DNA from: a virus
Length of the DNA: 39,730 nucleotides
Virus record (IMG/VR): IMGVR_UViG_3300009128_000049
Span: 1 to 39,730 of that record
Strand: one strand, 5' to 3'
Positions 38,640-39,730 of the stretch are shown here, piece by piece. A program made the translations under genes and the position numbers. The notes beneath the pieces are model-generated. The model saw only the letters and a list, made by a program, of their open reading frames with translations, did no database searches and was not told where the DNA came from. The first letter of the stretch is position 1. Every line of letters starts with the position of its first letter.

Positions 38640-38824
38640 CAGCCGATTCCGTGGCAAACTTCGCAGCGCAGCGGCACGTCTGCGGCGATGGAGTCGGCGG
38701 TATCGGCGGGCGTGATCGCCTGCCAGTGATCGAATACCCACGTATCGCTGCCGCGCAGCGGGGCGTGGGCGCCGCAGTTCACCATCCCTCGTTCGTCCCA
38801 GAAGAGTCGATCCTTGTCGGACAT
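38639..38824 (-). CDS. small Cys protein, first gene of the leftward early operon
   Basis: The 61-residue protein starts at ATG 38824 with GGGAGG eight bases upstream, and ends LRCEVCHGIG, with a single CxxC pair plus Cys18 (GMVNCGAHAPLRGSDTWVFD). It is the first gene below the early promoter at 38859-38887. Early phage genes of this size often counter host defence or alter host metabolism. No family recognised. Confidence 0.6.
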   Translation of the reverse strand: MSDKDRLFWDERGMVNCGAHAPLRGSDTWVFDHWQAITPADTADSIAADVPLRCEVCHGIG

Positions 38825-38841
38825 CGCTGGCCTCCCATAAA

Positions 38842-38855
38842 TTGCGTTCACGCAG
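38842..38855. promoter_or_regulatory. operator O1 (TTGCG-N4-CGCAG)
   Basis: TTGCGTTCACGCAG is one mismatch from the TTGCG-N4-CGCAA consensus. It lies just downstream of the -10 of the leftward early promoter, covering the start region. Confidence 0.7.
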
Positions 38856-38858
38856 CTT

Positions 38859-38887
38859 ATTATCGTCCAGAAGTTGCGATAACGCAA
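38859..38887 (-). promoter_or_regulatory. leftward early promoter
   Basis: On the minus strand: -35 TTGCGT (38887-38882), a 17-base spacer, and -10 GATAAT (38864-38859). It drives the chain of early genes starting at 38824. The -35 is inside operator O2 and O1 follows the -10, so binding at either would block RNA polymerase. Confidence 0.75.
38874..38887. promoter_or_regulatory. operator O2 (TTGCG-N4-CGCAA)
   Basis: TTGCGATAACGCAA is a perfect 5-4-5 inverted repeat. It overlaps the -35 box of the early promoter. Confidence 0.8.
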
Positions 38888-38937
38888 GGTTTTTCTGCAA
38901 ATAGGGTGGGGGTAGCCGAAAAGCCTATAGAAAACGA

Positions 38938-39222
38938 CTAGTTATCGAGGTAGGCGTCGTCCGGGCGCGGGCGTGCGCGCTCCACAGCCGTCAAGAGCTC
39001 TGCCTTCGACTCGATGCCGGTGAGGCGCTTCAGGCCATCGTAGATGCGGGCGGAGACCCGCTGGGTGCGTCCTTTCCGCAGCCGCAGGATCGTGGTGGGA
39101 TGCACCCCCATCGCGTATGCGACCGCCTGGACGTTGACCCGTTCGTTCAGGAGAAAGAACTTCGGGCGCCGCTGGGCCTCCCAGTAGATGAAGTCGAGCA
39201 CCTGCTCTCTCTCGTCGGCCAT
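38938..39222 (-). CDS. HTH regulator, Cro-like
   Basis: This 94-residue protein has a helix-turn-helix at residues 31-52 (VQAVAYAMGVHPTTILRLRK), with recognition helix HPTTILRLR, close to that of the divergent regulator (HPSTIGRIR). A helical N-terminus and an ordinary C-terminal tail complete it. It is transcribed leftward, away from the other regulator, and precedes the early operon; this is the place of Cro. Weak ribosome site (TAGG, eight bases). Confidence 0.78.
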   Translation of the reverse strand: MADEREQVLDFIYWEAQRRPKFFLLNERVNVQAVAYAMGVHPTTILRLRKGRTQRVSARIYDGLKRLTGIESKAELLTAVERARPRPDDAYLDN

Positions 39223-39241
39223 GAATGGAACCTACCCGAAC

Positions 39242-39255
39242 CTGCGATGGCGCAA
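39242..39255. promoter_or_regulatory. operator O3 (CTGCG-N4-CGCAA)
   Basis: CTGCGATGGCGCAA is one base from the TTGCG-N4-CGCAA consensus. It lies 20 bases above the start codon of the leftward regulator and may control it. A further half site (GCGCAA) follows at 39265-39270. Confidence 0.65.
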
Positions 39256-39278
39256 TGGCGATCGGCGCAAATCCTCTC

Positions 39279-39310
39279 TTGACAACGAAGTTGCGAAAAC
39301 GCAATATATC
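39279..39310 (+). promoter_or_regulatory. promoter of the rightward regulator
   Basis: -35 TTGACA (39279-39284) is perfect. The -10 is either AATATA (39303-39308, 18-base spacer) or TATATC (39305-39310, 20-base spacer). Operator O4 fills the spacer. The start of transcription would be at or next to the ATG at 39314, so the mRNA would have no leader. Confidence 0.6.
39291..39304. promoter_or_regulatory. operator O4 (TTGCG-N4-CGCAA)
   Basis: TTGCGAAAACGCAA is a perfect 5-4-5 inverted repeat between the -35 and -10 of the rightward promoter. Binding here would repress the rightward regulator gene. Confidence 0.8.
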
Positions 39311-39313
39311 GAA

Positions 39314-39553
39314 ATGGACTTTCGGATCTTCATGGAGCGCGTCGGGGCGAAACCGGCGGACGTTGCGAGAAAGACTGGGCTTCACCCGTCCACCATCGGG
39401 CGAATCCGAGACAAGGCGCAGGTTCCCGATGCGACGACCATGCTCAAGCTCAATCGCTGGGCGGAAGAGGCTGCGACAGGTGTGGGGCTGAAGCCTTCAG
39501 AGCGTCTCGACTGGGACTATCTGATGGAGAAGGACGCAGGCGCGGCGGCGTGA
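39314..39553 (+). CDS. HTH repressor, CI-like
   Basis: The 79-residue protein reads MDFRIFMERVGAKPADVARK then TGLHPSTIGRIRDKAQVPDA, a Cro/C1-type HTH at residues 14-36. ATG 39314 is chosen because it begins directly after the -10 and no upstream start has a ribosome site. It has no C-terminal peptidase or dimer domain like that of lambda CI, so release would need another signal. It is probably the lysogeny regulator. The opposite regulator shares its recognition helix. Confidence 0.78.
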   Translation: MDFRIFMERVGAKPADVARKTGLHPSTIGRIRDKAQVPDATTMLKLNRWAEEAATGVGLKPSERLDWDYLMEKDAGAAA

Positions 39554-39572
39554 GGGCTGGGGGGCATACGCC

Positions 39573-39730
39573 TCATCGTGTGCCCATCGTGGCATAGAAG
39601 TCAAGCGAATTCTCGGGGGTGAGAGGTTGGCCGTCGGTCTTTTCGCGAGCGAAAGCGAGGCGTTCCAGATCAGGCTCGTGCGGGAGGAGGACGGGGATTC
39701 CTTCCGCTGCCAGGTCCGAGACGATGAGGG
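39573..39730 (-). CDS. 3' end of an unidentified protein (partial)
   Basis: A minus-strand frame enters from the right edge and reads LIVSDLAAEGIPVLLPHEPD, continuing LERLAFAREKTDGQPLTPEN, to TGA at 39573-39575. About 52 residues are inside. The codon usage fits a real gene and it faces the CI-like gene tail to tail. No family can be recognised from this piece. Confidence 0.5.
   Translation of the reverse strand, partial: LIVSDLAAEGIPVLLPHEPDLERLAFAREKTDGQPLTPENSLDFYATMGTR

Noticed and set aside
1-39730. tRNA or rRNA genes
   Set aside because: No tRNA-like T-arm/anticodon arrangement or rRNA sequence was recognised in the intergenic regions; a dedicated search would be decisive.
1-39730. 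Terminal direct repeat or cohesive end showing a complete genome
   Set aside because: The first and last tens of bases do not match, and both edges cut through open frames, so completeness cannot be claimed.

Overview
The window looks like nearly a whole genome of a temperate, short-tailed (podovirus-like) double-stranded DNA phage or prophage, from a GC-rich bacterial host that cannot be named from sequence alone. Evidence: a large terminase, portal, scaffold, capsid, tail adaptor, nozzle and three large ejection-type proteins in order on the + strand; a tyrosine integrase; and a lambda-like immunity region with two divergent HTH regulators and repeated operators. No RNA polymerase, DNA polymerase, tRNA or rRNA gene was seen, so replication and transcription probably rely on the host.

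Layout. (1) 1-922: the end of a gene, then two coupled + strand genes, the first with an HTH. (2) 923-1625: a gene-poor stretch with several inverted repeats. (3) 1626-3056, minus strand: a small accessory operon encoding a zinc-ribbon peptide, a Tat-signal protein, a protein consisting only of sigma-70 region 4, an acidic hypothetical and a membrane protein. (4) 3057-3433: a divergent promoter region with two promoters sharing the same -10 (TATAGG), and a parS-like palindrome midway between them. (5) 3434-29549, + strand: the virion operon. It runs from terminase, portal, scaffold and capsid (with a DNA methyltransferase-like protein and a sulfotransferase inserted), through tail adaptor, nozzle, fibre-like protein and ejection proteins, to a run of Sec-signal proteins including an SGNH/SASA esterase and a beta-propeller resembling oligogalacturonate lyase. 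It ends with a lysis-like cassette (membrane protein, DUF5675, lipoprotein), DUF1353, a metallophosphoesterase and small proteins. (6) 29546-30918, minus strand: a coiled-coil protein and a DUF7666-type protein with a long Ala-rich tetrapeptide repeat. (7) 31010-33973: integrase and C5-methyltransferase module flanked by duplicated sequence that includes a stub of an integrase gene. (8) 33963-38824, minus strand: the early operon, an almost unbroken chain of overlapping stop/start codons. It encodes zinc proteins, a 25-residue membrane peptide, a recombination-type protein, a SNF2/SF2 helicase, a MazG-like protein and an N4/N6 methyltransferase. (9) 38825-39553: the switch region, with four TTGCG-N4-CGCAA operators placed over an early promoter and between the two regulators.

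How it works together (inference). The two small HTH regulators have near-identical recognition helices and probably compete for the same operators, as CI and Cro do. One controls the leftward early promoter at 38859-38887, which drives recombination, helicase and methylation genes. The virion operon starts from the promoter at 3259-3287, next to the accessory operon that carries the sigma-region-4 protein. Methyltransferases probably protect the DNA. The secreted or virion-linked carbohydrate-active proteins probably act on host surface polysaccharide. No canonical endolysin was found.
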